Source: Ensifer adhaerens
GTDB taxonomy: Bacteria > Pseudomonadota > Alphaproteobacteria > Rhizobiales > Rhizobiaceae
Reading direction: 5' to 3'
Assembly (NCBI RefSeq): GCF_013283195.1
Contig: NZ_JABEKT010000002.1
Location: 558,001 to 622,000 of the forward strand
Length of the DNA: 64,000 bases
Below are positions 17,359-27,831 of the stretch, in pieces. The translations under genes were made by a program, and so were the position numbers. Below the pieces are notes generated by a model that saw nothing but the letters and a program-made list of their open reading frames with translations, ran no database searches and was not told the origin of the DNA. How positions within the stretch are numbered: the stretch's first letter is position 1; each line of letters opens with the position of its first letter.

Positions 17359-18372
17359 CTAGAAGCCCGAAAGCACGATCTTGCCCTTGGCCTTGCCGGA
17401 CTCGATCAGCGTGTGCGCGCGCTTGAGGTTTGCCGCATTGATCGTTCCGAAATCCTCGTTGAGCGTGGACTTGATCTTGCCGGCATCGACCAGTTCGGAC
17501 ACGTCGTTCAACAGGGCATTCTGCTTGTCGATGTCGGCGGTCGCAAACAGCGAGCGGGTGAACATCAGCTCCCAGTGCAGCGAGATGCTCTTGCGCTTGA
17601 GCGGGAGCGCGTCCAACTGTTTGGGATCGTCGATCAGTCCGAAGCGGCTCTGCGGCGCGATCAGCTCGACGATTTCGCCGATATGATCGTCCGTATTGGT
17701 CGTCGAAAACACGAAGCCGGGCTGGCCGATCCCGAGGGCTTCGATCTGCGCTGCTATCGGTTGGCGGTGATCGACGACATGGTGGGCACCGAGTGACTTC
17801 ACCCATTCCACAGTCTCGGGACGCGAGGCGGTGGCGATGACAGTGAGGTCTGTCAGCGCCCGCGCGATCTGAATGGCAATCGAGCCGACACCGCCGGCAC
17901 CGCCGATGATGACGATCGCTTGGGCAGCGCCCGGTACAGGACGGGTGACGTCAAGGCGATCGAACAGCATTTCCCAGGCGGTGATCGATGTCAGCGGCAG
18001 GGCGGCCGCGGCGGAAAAATCCAGCGACTTGGGTTTCCGGCCGACGATACGTTCGTCGACCAGGTGAAACTCTGCATTGGTGCCGGAGCGGTTGATGGCG
18101 CCGGCATAGAAGACTTCGTCGCCGGGCTTGAAGAAGGACACGTCCGGGCCGACGGCGCTGACGATACCGGCCGCATCCCAGCCAAGGACTTTCCACTGGC
18201 CGGCTTCTGGTTTTGCGCTCTTGCGGATCTTGGTGTCGACCGGGTTGACCGAGATCGCCTTGACCTCGACGAGAATGTCCCGGCCCTTGGGCTCCGGGCG
18301 CGGCAGGTCGATATCGACCAGTGACATCTCGGCTTCGATCGCTTGGGGGACTTGGTAGGCTACGGCTCGCAT
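17359..18372 (-). CDS. Zinc-type alcohol dehydrogenase / quinone oxidoreductase-like enzyme (MDR superfamily)
   Basis: A 337-residue medium-chain dehydrogenase. It has SVNPVDTKIRKS near residue 45, GWDAAGIVSAVGPDV, and the nucleotide-binding loop GGAGGVGSIAIQIARAL near residue 160. The structural and catalytic Cys set of zinc alcohol dehydrogenases is not evident, so it is closer to the zinc-independent quinone oxidoreductase branch. ATG 18372 is used because GGAG lies 7 bases upstream. It is transcribed away from an HxlR regulator with a 100-base shared region full of inverted repeats, so it is probably the regulator's target and could handle quinones or reactive carbonyls. Confidence 0.88.
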   Translation of the reverse strand: MRAVAYQVPQAIEAEMSLVDIDLPRPEPKGRDILVEVKAISVNPVDTKIRKSAKPEAGQWKVLGWDAAGIVSAVGPDVSFFKPGDEVFYAGAINRSGTNAEFHLVDERIVGRKPKSLDFSAAAALPLTSITAWEMLFDRLDVTRPVPGAAQAIVIIGGAGGVGSIAIQIARALTDLTVIATASRPETVEWVKSLGAHHVVDHRQPIAAQIEALGIGQPGFVFSTTNTDDHIGEIVELIAPQSRFGLIDDPKQLDALPLKRKSISLHWELMFTRSLFATADIDKQNALLNDVSELVDAGKIKSTLNEDFGTINAANLKRAHTLIESGKAKGKIVLSGF

Positions 18373-18407
18373 TGAATGCTCCATCGGTTGAACACAGACA
18401 AGATGCG

Positions 18408-18467
18408 CACTATGATCAGGTATCGCAAGAACGCACATATAACGCCCATAGTGTCGAAAAGGATACC
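18408..18467. promoter_or_regulatory. Nested inverted repeats in the divergent HxlR / oxidoreductase promoter
   Basis: CACTATG at 18408-18414 pairs with CATAGTG at 18447-18453. GGTATC at 18419-18424 pairs with GATACC at 18462-18467. Both lie between the two divergent starts and are plausible HxlR operators. Confidence 0.6.
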
Positions 18468-18472
18468 ATTGG

Positions 18473-18826
18473 ATGGGACGCACGCGCCACGACCGTTTCG
18501 ACTGCAGCCCCGGATGCGCCGTCGAGGCGACGCTCAGCCTTATCGACGGCAAGTGGAAGGGGGTGGTGCTCTACCACCTGATGTCCGGCACCCTGCGCTT
18601 CAACGAAATCCGCCGGAAGCTGCCGAACGTGACCCAGCGCATGCTGACTAACCAGTTACGCGAACTCGAGGCCGACGGCCTGATCACGCGCACGGTGTTT
18701 GCCCAGGTCCCGCCCAGGGTCGACTATGATCTCTCGGAACGAGGCCGTACGCTGGAGCCGGTCATCCTGGCGCTGAAAGTCTGGGGAGACGCCAACATGC
18801 CGGCGACGGAGAATGCCGCGGCCTGA
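18473..18826 (+). CDS. HxlR family winged-helix regulator
   Basis: A 117-residue regulator with the single conserved HxlR Cys region (RFDCSPGCAVEATLSLIDGKWKGVVLYHLM) and the winged helix (RFNEIRRKLPNVTQRMLTNQLRELEADGLITRTVFAQVPPRVDYDLSERGRTL). Many HxlR proteins sense quinones, aldehydes or electrophiles through a Cys; two Cys residues are present here near positions 11 and 15. It is divergent to a quinone oxidoreductase-like gene, the usual arrangement for this family. AAGGA precedes the ATG by 9 bases. Confidence 0.9.
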   Translation: MGRTRHDRFDCSPGCAVEATLSLIDGKWKGVVLYHLMSGTLRFNEIRRKLPNVTQRMLTNQLRELEADGLITRTVFAQVPPRVDYDLSERGRTLEPVILALKVWGDANMPATENAAA

Positions 18827-18883
18827 TGGCCGCGACGTCCCGCTTGGCAATCGCAGGCTTGCACCATGGTCTCGGTCGTTCCC

Positions 18884-20290
18884 CTATGCGCCGACAAGGA
18901 CCCACGCCATGCCGGCCAGCGCCGAGGCGAGCAGCGTCGCGATCACCGAGGCTTTGAAGCGGAAGATCGCCAGTGCCGCCGCAAGTGTCAGCAAGAGCGA
19001 GGGCAACACCAGTGAGCTCAAGACAGGCAGATCCAGTGTAAGGTAGCCGAGACGCCACGGGACGACCTGTGAAAACAACGTGTGAAGGCCGAACCAGACC
19101 GCCAGATTGAGGATGACCCCGACGACGGCGGCGGTGATGGCCGACATGGCGCCGGTGAGCGCGACATTGCCCCTCAGCTTCTCGATGAAGGGTGCACCTA
19201 AGAAGATCCAGAGGAAGCAGGGCACGAAGGTCACCCAGGTCGTCAGCAGTGCTGCAAGCGTGGCCGCGGTCATCGGGTTGAGCGTACCGGGATCGCGGTA
19301 AGCGCCCATGAAACCGACGAACTGGACGACCATGATCAATGGCCCAGGCGTCGTTTCGGCCATGCCGAGACCGTCGAGCATTTCGCCCGGCCGGAGCCAG
19401 CCGTAATGCTGCACGGCTTCCTGTGCGACATAGGCGAGCACCGCATAGGCGCCGCCGAATGTGACGACCGCCATCTTGCTGAAGAACCATCCGATCTCGG
19501 TAAAGACGTTGGTCGGTCCGAGGACCACAAACAGCAACGCCAGCGGCACGAGCCACAAGGCGAGAAACGCGGACGAGATTTTGAGGGACCAGGCGAGGTT
19601 GGGTCGGGCATGGATCGGCACCTGCTCGCCGAGCGCCGAATCCGCGTCATTGAGGACCGGTCCGGTTGCCTTGCCGTGGCCGCCACCGATGCGAAAAAGT
19701 GGCGAGCCCGCGCGTCCGCCGATGTAGCCGACGATGCCGGCTGTCAGGATGATCAGCGGGAAGGGAACGCGGAAGAAGAAGATTGCGACAAAGGCCAAAG
19801 CCGCGATGCCGATCATCAGTCTGTTCTTCAGCGCCCGGCTGCCGATGCGGAAAACAGCCTGGATGACGACGGCAAGCACGGCCGCCTTCAACCCGAAAAA
19901 CAGTCCTTCGATCAGGTCGACATTACCGAATGCCGCATAGACGTAGCTGAGGCCGAGGATGGCAAGGAAGCCCGGAAGCACGAACAGGATGCCGGCGACG
20001 AGGCCACCGGCGGTACGGTGCAGGAGCCAGCCGATGTAGATTGCCAACTGCTGCGCCTCAGGCCCGGGCAACAACATGCAGTAGTTGAGCGCATGCAGGA
20101 ACCTGTGCTCGCCAATCCAGCGCTTTTCATCGACGAGGATGCGATGCATCACCGCGATCTGCCCTGCCGGGCCGCCAAAACTCAGAGCGGCGATCCGGAC
20201 CCAGACCCAGAACGCTTCGGAGAATGAAATGCCATGGCCATGGGGCACCGACGCCCTGCCGGTTTCGGTCGTGTGTGTGATATCGGTCAT
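18884..20290 (-). CDS. chrA: Chromate transporter ChrA
   Basis: A 468-residue two-domain ChrA protein. The N-terminal half has FWVWVRIAALSFGGPAGQIAVMHRILVDEKRWI and LNYCMLLPGPEAQQLAIYIGWLLHRTAGG; the C-terminal half repeats the pattern with FFSKMAVVTFGGAYAVLAYVAQEAVQHYGWL and AETTPGPLIMVVQFVGFMGAYR. Both halves carry the family's FGG and PGP motifs. It exports chromate from the cytoplasm using membrane potential. It starts one base after the chrB stop (TGA-A-ATG), so translation is coupled. Numerous hydrophobic segments fit about 12-13 transmembrane helices. Confidence 0.95.
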   Translation of the reverse strand: MTDITHTTETGRASVPHGHGISFSEAFWVWVRIAALSFGGPAGQIAVMHRILVDEKRWIGEHRFLHALNYCMLLPGPEAQQLAIYIGWLLHRTAGGLVAGILFVLPGFLAILGLSYVYAAFGNVDLIEGLFFGLKAAVLAVVIQAVFRIGSRALKNRLMIGIAALAFVAIFFFRVPFPLIILTAGIVGYIGGRAGSPLFRIGGGHGKATGPVLNDADSALGEQVPIHARPNLAWSLKISSAFLALWLVPLALLFVVLGPTNVFTEIGWFFSKMAVVTFGGAYAVLAYVAQEAVQHYGWLRPGEMLDGLGMAETTPGPLIMVVQFVGFMGAYRDPGTLNPMTAATLAALLTTWVTFVPCFLWIFLGAPFIEKLRGNVALTGAMSAITAAVVGVILNLAVWFGLHTLFSQVVPWRLGYLTLDLPVLSSLVLPSLLLTLAAALAIFRFKASVIATLLASALAGMAWVLVGA

Positions 20291-20291
20291 T

Positions 20292-21113
20292 TCATGCCCC
20301 CTTCTTGGGCGAGGGCCAATTGTGCGTTTCGCCGGTGGCATCGCGGCACCAGCGGTAAAAGGCGTCATAGAGCAGCATGCCTGCCTGTAATTGCTCATGA
20401 TCGTCGGCATACATGCGCGACAGGCCGAGAGAAACGGCAAGCAGGCCCGCCGCCTCGGGAGCAAGGTCGAGGCGTGATGTGTCCGCGCCCCGCACGATCG
20501 TTGCGAGCCGCAGCATCGGTTCCGTTTCCAGCCCGAACGCCTGCACCATCACATCGAAGGTGCAGTGGTCGCCCCGATGGCTCCATTGAATCGGAGCGTC
20601 GATGTCGAACGGCGTGGCGTCGAAACGATCCGCAACAGCTTCGACTTCCGCGGGTGCCACGAACAGGAAGACGGCGTTCGGATCAACGAAGCGCCGAATA
20701 AGCCATGGGCAGGCGATCCGGTCGATTTTCGGGCGTGCGCGCGTGACCCAGAGCGTGTGGCCGCTTGCCTGGCGTTTCGGCATGGCGGAGACGGGCACAG
20801 CCGGATAGGGGGCCTCCGCCCAGGCCTCGAAGCCGCCTTCCAGGACACCGGCCGGAATGCCCGCGTGTCGCAGCCATGCGGCGGCCCCATGGCTCAGCTT
20901 CTTGCCGCGCTGGCAGATGATGACGGCGGATCGGCCAGTGAAATCCTGACCCCAGTCCTGAACCAGCCGGTAGTCGCGCCGGAGCGATCCGGGGATCAGG
21001 CGCGGATCGGCGTCGAAATCTTCGTCGGTCCTGACGTCGACGAGCACAGGACATTTGGGCGTGCCGATGAGGCGGGCAAGTTTGTCGGGGGAAATTTCAA
21101 GAAGTGACGGCAT
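20292..21113 (-). CDS. chrB: Rhodanese-ChrB fusion chromate resistance protein
   Basis: A 273-residue protein. Residues about 1-105 form a rhodanese domain (VLVDVRTDEDFDADPRLIPGSLR, VIICQRGKKLSHGAAAWLRHAGI) with its Cys in the CQRGKK active loop. Residues about 120-273 form the ChrB C-terminal domain (LWVTRARPKIDRIACPWLIRRFVDPNAVFLFV, SHRGDHCTFDVMVQAFGL, LLYDAFYRWC). ChrB-type proteins are tied to chromate-responsive control or reduction. GGAGG precedes ATG 21113 by 7 bases. TTGACA-N19-AATAAT upstream is a candidate promoter. It forms an operon with chrA. Confidence 0.92.
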   Translation of the reverse strand: MPSLLEISPDKLARLIGTPKCPVLVDVRTDEDFDADPRLIPGSLRRDYRLVQDWGQDFTGRSAVIICQRGKKLSHGAAAWLRHAGIPAGVLEGGFEAWAEAPYPAVPVSAMPKRQASGHTLWVTRARPKIDRIACPWLIRRFVDPNAVFLFVAPAEVEAVADRFDATPFDIDAPIQWSHRGDHCTFDVMVQAFGLETEPMLRLATIVRGADTSRLDLAPEAAGLLAVSLGLSRMYADDHEQLQAGMLLYDAFYRWCRDATGETHNWPSPKKGA

Positions 21114-21193
21114 AACGCGTCCTCCGTCTGAGCGGTTGAATGGACGCGATACTTCGGCTGTCGCCTCGTGGGGTGATCGCGACCCCATGTCGG

Positions 21194-21224
21194 ATTATTG
21201 CCGCCGTTTCGCCCAGACTGTCAA
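21194..21224 (-). promoter_or_regulatory. Candidate promoter of chrBA
   Basis: On the minus strand TTGACA (21224-21219) and AATAAT (21199-21194) are separated by 19 bases, slightly long, about 80 bases before the chrB start. Confidence 0.4.
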
Positions 21225-21322
21225 GTCGCGGCTCCGCGCCTGCCGGAGCGATAGCAGCCGCGTTGCCTGCGGCCACACCGCATAATGTGCTTCTGTAAAA
21301 CAGGTGTGACGACGTGCTCGAG

Positions 21323-24300
21323 CTAGGGGCCGTGTTGCTCGGCAGCGGCGCGACCTGCATCCTCGCCAGTCTCTGCAGAAGCCGGCGTGGCTCCGGCATC
21401 AGCCTTTGTCGCTGATGCGTGGACGCCGCCCGTGGTCGAGAGACCGGCAAGCCTGTGGCCACGTTCACGCAACCACTGGAACACCACATAAAGGGCCGGG
21501 ATGATGAAAATGCCGATCAGCGAGGCCGCGAGCATGCCGCCCGCAACGCCTGTGCCGACGGCGCGCCGGCTCAGCATGCCGGCGCCTTCGGCCGTCACCA
21601 GGGGAATGAGCCCGACGATGAAGGCGAAGCTCGTCATCATCACTGCGCGGAAGCGGGCGCGGGCGCCCTCGACCGCCGCCTCGACGATGCCGGCACCTTT
21701 CTCGCGATGAAACTTGGCGAATTCGACGATCAGGATCGCATTCTTGGAGGCGAGCGCGATCAGCACGACGAGGCCGATCTGGGCATAGATGTCGAACGAC
21801 AGGCCCGCGATAAGGATCGAAACGAGGGCGCCGGCGACGCCGACCGCCACCGACAAAAGGACAGGGATCGGGATCGTCCAGCTTTCGTAGAGCGCCACCA
21901 GGAACAGATAGGCAAACAGCACCGCCAGCGCGAGGATCGCCGTCGTCTGTCCCGCCGCTTCAAGTTCCTGCAACGCGGTTCCGGTCCACTCGTAGCTGTA
22001 GCCGGGGGGCAGGGTGGTCGCCGACAGCGCCTCCATCGCGGCGAGCGCCTCGCCGGAAGACACGCCGGGTGCCGGCTGACCATTCAGCGTGATCGAGCGG
22101 TAATTGTTGTACCGGACGATCGACTGCGGCCCGATGATATATTCGACGCGCGCGACGGAGGCGACGGGCACCATGCCACCCGAGGCGTTGCGTACGTGCA
22201 GGCGCGAGATGTCGTCGACCGACGCACGGTCGGCCTCGGCCGCCTGCATGTTGACCTTCCAGCTGCGCCCGAAGAGATTGAAGTCATTGACGTAGAAAGA
22301 CCCGAGCGTGCCCTGCAGCGTGGTGAAGAGATCGCTCACCGAGACCCCGAGCGCCTGCAGGCGATCCCGATCGAGATCGAGGTAAAGCTGTGGCGAACTT
22401 GCCGAATAGGTGGTGAAGGTCGGGCCGAGCAGCGGGCTCTGGTTGGCGGCGACAATCAGGCCGCCGGCCGTCGCCGCCAGATCCGCGGGCGTTCGGCCCT
22501 GGAGGTCGAGCAACTGGTATTCGAAGCCCGAACCGGTGCCGAGGCCCATGATCGGCGGCAGGTTGAAGGCGAAGATCTGTGCGGCGCGGATCGCCGTGCC
22601 TTTGGCCATGGTCGTTGCAACCGCTGCGTCGACGGAGCTCGCCTTGCCGGTGCGCTCGGCGAACGGCTTCATCGTGACGATGGCAAAGGCGCTGTTCGAC
22701 TTGGACAGGCCGTCGAGGAAGCTGTAGCCGGTGACGGTGATGACGTCGGCAACGCCATCGATGCCGCCGAGCATTTTCTCGACGTCGCGAACGACCGCAT
22801 CGGTGCGGTTGTAGGATGCTCCTTCAGGCAGCCTTATCTCGGTGAAATAGGCGCCCTGGTCTTCGCTTGGAAGGAAGCCTGTCGGCACGACGCGGAACAG
22901 CCAACCGCTGGCGCCGATCGCCACTGCCAGGAGGAGAAGGCCAAGGACAGCCCGACGGGCGATATGCCCGGCGACATGGACATAGCCGTCGCGTCCGTTG
23001 TCGATCCGCCGCGAGATCCAGCCGAGGATGCCGCGTTTCGGGCCGTGATGGGGCTTCAGCAGGATCGAGCAGAGGGCCGGGCTCAAGGTCAGCGCGTTGA
23101 TGGCGGAGATCACCATCGACACGGACACCGCCACGGCGAACTGCTGGAACAGTTGACCGCTCAATCCGGGAATGAACGCGACGGGCACGAACACCGACAG
23201 GAGAACGAGCGTGATAGCGACGATCGCACCGGTGATCTCGCCCATGGCGAGGCGCGCCGCCTCGGGGGCCTGCATGCCGGGGTTCTCCTCCATCACCCGC
23301 TCGATGTTCTCGACCACGACGATCGCGTCGTCGACGACGATGCCGATCGCCAGCACCATCGCCAGGAGCGAAACGGTGTTCAGCGAGAAACCCATGGCGA
23401 GGATGACCGCGAAGGTGCCGATCAGCGCGACGGGCACGGCGACAAGCGGGATCAATGTCGCCCTGACATTACCGAGGAACAGGAAGACGACGATGATGAC
23501 GAGCACGAAGGCTTCGAGCAGCGTATGCACGACATTTTCCACACTCGCCTCGACGAACTGGGTCGTGTCATAGGAGATCGAGTAGGTCAGGCCCTCGGGA
23601 AACGACTGGGAAAGCCTTTCCATCGCCTGCTTGACGCCTTCGGCGGCGGCAAGCGCATTGGCTCCTGGTGCCTGATAGGTGCCGATCATCGCCACCGGCT
23701 TGCCGTTGAAACGAGCGCTGGAGTCAGAACTCGCTGCGCCCAGCTCGACTTTGGCGATATCGCGAATACGCACGAACGACCCGTCCGGCTCGGCCCTCAA
23801 CACCACGTCCTCGAACTGGGAAGGATCGGTGAGGCGGCCCTGGGTCGTCAGATTGAGCTGAAACAGCGGATCGTCGGTCATCGGCTGCGCGCCGATCCGG
23901 CCGATGGCGGCCTGGACGTTCTGCGTCTTCAGCGCGTTGATCACATCGGTCGGCGTCAGACCGAGATTGGTCAGGCGATCGATATCGAGCACGATCCGCA
24001 TGGCATAGTCTTTGGCGCCGAACAGCGAGGCATCGCCGACACCCGGCGCCCGCTTGATCGTGTCGAGCACGTTGATCGTCGCGTAGTTCGAAAGAAACAG
24101 CGAATCGAAGTCGCTGCCGTCCTTGCCGTAGATGGTGATCACCTGCATCAGCGCCGACGATTTCTTGCGCACGCTGACGCCGGTCTGCTTGACCTCCGAA
24201 GGCAGCCCGGCCTCGGCCAGCGACACGCGGTTCTGCACGTTGACGGTGGCGATGTCTGGGTCTGTGCCGACGGCAAAGGTGACGGTCAGCGTATAGGAAC

Positions 24301-24559
24301 CGTCAGCGCCGCTCGTCGATTTCATGTAGAGCATGTCGTCGACGCCGACGATCTTGCTCTCGATCGGCTGGGCGACTGTGGTTTCGACCACCTCGGCGCC
24401 GGCGCCGGGATAACTTGCGGTGACGCTGACCTGTGGCGGCACGATGTCTGGAAACTGGGCGATCGGCAGCCGGGTAAGCGCGATCAGGCCGGCGAGCGTC
24501 AATACGATCGAGATGACGGCGGCAAAGCGCGGACGATCGATGAAGATTTCAGAGATCAT
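21323..24559 (-). CDS. RND multidrug efflux transporter, inner-membrane pump (HAE1 / AcrB type)
   Basis: A 1078-residue RND pump. It has [23 protein letters not shown] at the start, periplasmic porter domains, and TM4 with [51 protein letters not shown], containing the paired Asp of the proton path. A second half follows with [31 protein letters not shown] and [18 protein letters not shown]. It should expel hydrophobic compounds or drugs, coupled to protons, through the adaptor gene encoded 2 bases upstream and a TolC-like channel not in this window. No repressor gene is adjacent. Confidence 0.95.
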   Translation of the reverse strand: MISEIFIDRPRFAAVISIVLTLAGLIALTRLPIAQFPDIVPPQVSVTASYPGAGAEVVETTVAQPIESKIVGVDDMLYMKSTSGADGSYTLTVTFAVGTDPDIATVNVQNRVSLAEAGLPSEVKQTGVSVRKKSSALMQVITIYGKDGSDFDSLFLSNYATINVLDTIKRAPGVGDASLFGAKDYAMRIVLDIDRLTNLGLTPTDVINALKTQNVQAAIGRIGAQPMTDDPLFQLNLTTQGRLTDPSQFEDVVLRAEPDGSFVRIRDIAKVELGAASSDSSARFNGKPVAMIGTYQAPGANALAAAEGVKQAMERLSQSFPEGLTYSISYDTTQFVEASVENVVHTLLEAFVLVIIVVFLFLGNVRATLIPLVAVPVALIGTFAVILAMGFSLNTVSLLAMVLAIGIVVDDAIVVVENIERVMEENPGMQAPEAARLAMGEITGAIVAITLVLLSVFVPVAFIPGLSGQLFQQFAVAVSVSMVISAINALTLSPALCSILLKPHHGPKRGILGWISRRIDNGRDGYVHVAGHIARRAVLGLLLLAVAIGASGWLFRVVPTGFLPSEDQGAYFTEIRLPEGASYNRTDAVVRDVEKMLGGIDGVADVITVTGYSFLDGLSKSNSAFAIVTMKPFAERTGKASSVDAAVATTMAKGTAIRAAQIFAFNLPPIMGLGTGSGFEYQLLDLQGRTPADLAATAGGLIVAANQSPLLGPTFTTYSASSPQLYLDLDRDRLQALGVSVSDLFTTLQGTLGSFYVNDFNLFGRSWKVNMQAAEADRASVDDISRLHVRNASGGMVPVASVARVEYIIGPQSIVRYNNYRSITLNGQPAPGVSSGEALAAMEALSATTLPPGYSYEWTGTALQELEAAGQTTAILALAVLFAYLFLVALYESWTIPIPVLLSVAVGVAGALVSILIAGLSFDIYAQIGLVVLIALASKNAILIVEFAKFHREKGAGIVEAAVEGARARFRAVMMTSFAFIVGLIPLVTAEGAGMLSRRAVGTGVAGGMLAASLIGIFIIPALYVVFQWLRERGHRLAGLSTTGGVHASATKADAGATPASAETGEDAGRAAAEQHGP

Positions 24560-24561
24560 GC

Positions 24562-25668
24562 TCAGCCACCCGTCGCCGCTGCTGCGTCAACGACGATGCC
24601 CGGCCTGACCTTGCCGACACCTTCGGTGATGACGTTTTCGCCCTCCTTCAGCCCCTTGCTGACCACGGAGAGCCCACGAGCCGAGCGCTCGACGTCGATA
24701 CGCCTCAGTTCGACTTTGGAGGCGGCGTCGACAACCATGACGAAGGCACCCTGCTGGTCGCGCTGCACCGCCTCTTGCGGAACTGCCAAGACATCCTGCT
24801 TGTCGGACTGTTCCAGCGTGACCCGCACCAGCGTCCCGTCGAGCAACAGTGCGTTGGGATTGTCGAACTGCGCGCGTACAGTCACCGTGTCGGTCCCCTG
24901 CGCGACGTTGCTGCCGATGAAATCGATCGTGCCCTTCAATGGATACTCGGTACCATTTGGCAGCGTCAGCCCGACATTGGCACCGCCAGGCGTCATCCCC
25001 TTCAGCACGCGTTCCCGATAGGTCAGCAGCAAGGACGTCGAGACCGGAAACTCCACATAGATCGGGTCCAGCTTCGTCAAGGTGACGAGCGGGCCGGTAT
25101 CCGGACCGACCAGCGCGCCGACATCGGCGGTGCTCAGGCCCAGCACGCCGTCGAAAGGTGCGGTAATCTTGGTGTAGGAGAGGTTGAGGTCTGCGCTCTG
25201 CTTGCTGCCCTGCAGCTTCACGAGATCAGCTTCCGCCTTCTTGACTTCGGCATTGGCTGTATCGACCTTGGCCTGCGAGATCGTATTGGTCGCAATCAGT
25301 TGCTTGGCGCGCTCCTGCTCAAGCACGGCCAGATCCCGCTGCGCCTCGGCGGCCTCGATCGAGCCCTCGATTTCCTGCACGGCCGCACGATAGGCGCCAT
25401 CCTCGACCTGATAGAGCTGGGTCCCGGCCGTTACCTTCTGCCCCTCCTTGAAGTTCACGGCCTCAAGGAAACCGGCGACGCGGGCGCGAATATCAACCTT
25501 CTGGGTTGCGACGACGCGACCCGTCAGATCGACGCTTTCGCGAAGGTCCACGATCCGCGCGGGCGCTACCACCACGGCGGGCGCCTGCTGCGCGTAGGCA
25601 GTCGGTGCGCTGAACATGAACGCGAGAAGGACGGAAAAGGCAGAGAAGGCAGCTTTCGGCACGGTCAT
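24562..25668 (-). CDS. RND efflux periplasmic adaptor (HlyD / AcrA family)
   Basis: A 368-residue membrane fusion protein. A signal peptide ([25 protein letters not shown]) is followed by a barrel-sandwich lipoyl half ([47 protein letters not shown]), an alpha-hairpin ([19 protein letters not shown] through [13 protein letters not shown]) and the second half ([13 protein letters not shown]). Start ATG 25668 has AAGGG upstream. The stop is 2 bases before the pump's ATG, so the two are one operon. Lacks the Cys lipid site of AcrA, so it is probably held by the pump itself. Confidence 0.93.
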   Translation of the reverse strand: MTVPKAAFSAFSVLLAFMFSAPTAYAQQAPAVVVAPARIVDLRESVDLTGRVVATQKVDIRARVAGFLEAVNFKEGQKVTAGTQLYQVEDGAYRAAVQEIEGSIEAAEAQRDLAVLEQERAKQLIATNTISQAKVDTANAEVKKAEADLVKLQGSKQSADLNLSYTKITAPFDGVLGLSTADVGALVGPDTGPLVTLTKLDPIYVEFPVSTSLLLTYRERVLKGMTPGGANVGLTLPNGTEYPLKGTIDFIGSNVAQGTDTVTVRAQFDNPNALLLDGTLVRVTLEQSDKQDVLAVPQEAVQRDQQGAFVMVVDAASKVELRRIDVERSARGLSVVSKGLKEGENVITEGVGKVRPGIVVDAAAATGG

Positions 25669-25771
25669 GCGACACCCTTTCGGCAACAAAGCCAGGTTCA
25701 GTCCCACGGAGTCTGCTCAACCCGCACAGTAGTCACGAATACTCTGCCTTTGAAGCGTAAATCGCCCTTCC

Positions 25772-25782
25772 GTAACTGTTAC
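25772..25782. promoter_or_regulatory. Perfect 11-base palindrome upstream of the RND operon
   Basis: GTAACTGTTAC sits about 100 bases before the adaptor start in the otherwise featureless 251-base gap. A TetR- or MarR-type operator is possible. Confidence 0.35.
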
Positions 25783-25919
25783 ATCGGCGTTCGAAGCAAT
25801 GTGACGCGATCCGTCAATTCTGCGTGCGGCCCGATCGGAATGTCGTGCTGCCGGCGAACGGGCGTTACGGCGCCATGACCTGTCCATGGAGTAATCCAGG
25901 ACATGCGCATGCCAGATGC

Positions 25920-27806
25920 TTACGCGCGCGGCATGCCGGCCGGCTCAAGGAACTTGCGCAGCGCCGCGATGCGGAAGATCGCATTCGCCGCGCCATAGCC
26001 GCGATATCCGCGCCGCTCAACGATCTCGAAGAAGAAACCGCCGGAAAAGGTCGGGCTGTAGAGCTGGAAATATTCGCCGTTTTCGTCCCTGTCGTAGAGG
26101 ATGTTCTTTGACTTCAGCCTTTCGGTGAAATCGGGATCGAGGCCGAAGCGGGCTTCCAGGTCACCGTAGTAATTGGGCGAGATCGCCAGCGAGACGAAGC
26201 CGCCTGCGGCAAGCGCGTCTGCTGTCGCGAAGATGTCGTCTGTCGTGAAGGCCAGATGCTGAATGCCGGAGCCGAAGGTCTCGGCGATGAAGCGTCCGGC
26301 CAGCGTGTTGCGGTTCTCAGCCCCGTTCATGGTGATGCGCAGGGATCCCGAGGCATTTTCCACCACCTGGCTGCGCACGATGCCCGAGGGGTCGATGATG
26401 TCGACAAGCGGCGTCTTATGGGCCTCCAGCAGCGAGGTATAGAAGAGCAGCCACGTCAGCAGTTCGTCATAGTGCATCGTCTGGGCGATGTGGTCGATCG
26501 AACGCAGCCCGGCGGCGGTCGCGATAGGGTCTTCGATCTGCTCGAACTCGACGTCCCATATTCTCCCGAGTTCGCTGTCGCGATCGAGGAAGTAGATGAT
26601 GCCGCCGCCGACGCCGTGCACCGCCGGCATTTCGATTTCACCGTCGTCCAGCGGCTGGACGAAGGTCTCGGCACCGAGCGCCATTGCCCGCCGGTGCGCA
26701 GCCTTGGCATCGTCCACAAGAAGGCCCATCGCATAGGCCGAAGCGCCGTGCACCAGGTAGGAGGAGTTGGCAAAGCCTCGGCTTTCCGTGTTGATCACCA
26801 GCCGGATGTCACCTTGTTGGAAGATCGTGACGCTTTTCGTTCTGTGTCGTGCGGCCTTGCGGAAACCGAGTGTGCGGATCAGTGCCTCGAGGTGCGGCGC
26901 CTCGTCTTCGTCGATGGTGAATTCGATGAAGGCGATGCCTTCGACGCCCGATCGATCGGGCATTTCGGGAACGGGAAGCGCAATGTCCGGCTCGGCCCGC
27001 CGCACCTGATCGCCGAGGTAGAGCAGCGAGCGCTGGCCGTCGACGGATATCGCCGTTGCCGAGCCGCCGCGAAACTGGTCGTTGAAGATCTCGAGCGACA
27101 GATAGTCGTCATAGCCGGTGGCCGCCACTGCCCGCATGAATTCGAGCACGGGCAGGTCGCCTTCGCCGGGCATGTTGCGAAAATGTCGGCTCCAATAGAG
27201 CAGATCCATGTCGATCAGCGGCGCATCGGCCAGCTGGATGATGAAGATCTTCTCCTTCGGGATCGAGCGGATGGAGTTGACGTCGATCTTGCGCGCCAGC
27301 GTGTGAAAACTATCGAGGATCAGGCCGACATTGGCGTGGTCGGCGCGGCGCACCACTTCCCAGGCGTCGCGGTGGTCGTTGATGTGACGTCCCCAGGCAA
27401 GCGCCTCGTATCCAACGCGAAGGCCGCGGTTTGCCGCCCGCTCGCCAAGCTCGCGAAAGTCGGCGGCTGCGCGGTCGAGCCCGCCAAGGGCTGCGGGGGA
27501 AACGTTGGAGCAGACGAGCACCAGGTCTGTGCCCAACTCCTGCATCAAGTCGAACTTGCGCTCCGCCCGGTCGAATGTCCGGGTTCGGAGCGGCTCCGGC
27601 ATGCCCTCGAAATCGCGGAACGGCTGGAACAGCGAAATCTCCAGACCATGGTCGCGCACCATATGCCCGACCTGACGCGGGCTTTCGTCGAACACGAGAA
27701 AGTCGTTCTCGAAGATCTCGACGCCGTCGAAACCCGCCTTGGCGATCGCCTTAAGCTTGCTGCGCAGGTCGCCGCTCAGGGAGACGGTGGCGATCGAGGT
27801 TTTCAT
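25920..27806 (-). CDS. Bifunctional 3-dehydroshikimate dehydratase / HPPD-like protein
   Basis: A 628-residue fusion. Residues about 1-270 form an AP-endonuclease-2-type TIM barrel (KAGFDGVEIFENDFLVFDESP, FHTLARKIDVNSIRSIPKEKIFIIQLADAP, YDDYLSLEIFNDQFRGG). The remainder carries two VOC-fold parts like 4-hydroxyphenylpyruvate dioxygenase (IDHIAQTMHYDELLTWLLFYTSLLEA, GIQHLAFTTDDIF). This architecture is known for dehydroshikimate dehydratases of the QsuB/QuiC type, which make protocatechuate; the HPPD-like half has no proven role in them. AAGGAG precedes the ATG by 6 bases. It is the last gene of the TRAP operon, so shikimate or quinate degradation is the best reading. Confidence 0.9.
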   Translation of the reverse strand: MKTSIATVSLSGDLRSKLKAIAKAGFDGVEIFENDFLVFDESPRQVGHMVRDHGLEISLFQPFRDFEGMPEPLRTRTFDRAERKFDLMQELGTDLVLVCSNVSPAALGGLDRAAADFRELGERAANRGLRVGYEALAWGRHINDHRDAWEVVRRADHANVGLILDSFHTLARKIDVNSIRSIPKEKIFIIQLADAPLIDMDLLYWSRHFRNMPGEGDLPVLEFMRAVAATGYDDYLSLEIFNDQFRGGSATAISVDGQRSLLYLGDQVRRAEPDIALPVPEMPDRSGVEGIAFIEFTIDEDEAPHLEALIRTLGFRKAARHRTKSVTIFQQGDIRLVINTESRGFANSSYLVHGASAYAMGLLVDDAKAAHRRAMALGAETFVQPLDDGEIEMPAVHGVGGGIIYFLDRDSELGRIWDVEFEQIEDPIATAAGLRSIDHIAQTMHYDELLTWLLFYTSLLEAHKTPLVDIIDPSGIVRSQVVENASGSLRITMNGAENRNTLAGRFIAETFGSGIQHLAFTTDDIFATADALAAGGFVSLAISPNYYGDLEARFGLDPDFTERLKSKNILYDRDENGEYFQLYSPTFSGGFFFEIVERRGYRGYGAANAIFRIAALRKFLEPAGMPRA

Positions 27807-27831
27807 GCGTGTCTCCTTCGTTGCCCTGTCG

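Noticed and set aside
21419..25021. Very long plus-strand open frame of about 1200 codons
   Set aside because: It lies antisense to the RND pump and adaptor genes and has Arg/Asp/His-rich, motif-free sequence typical of antisense frames in GC-rich coding DNA.
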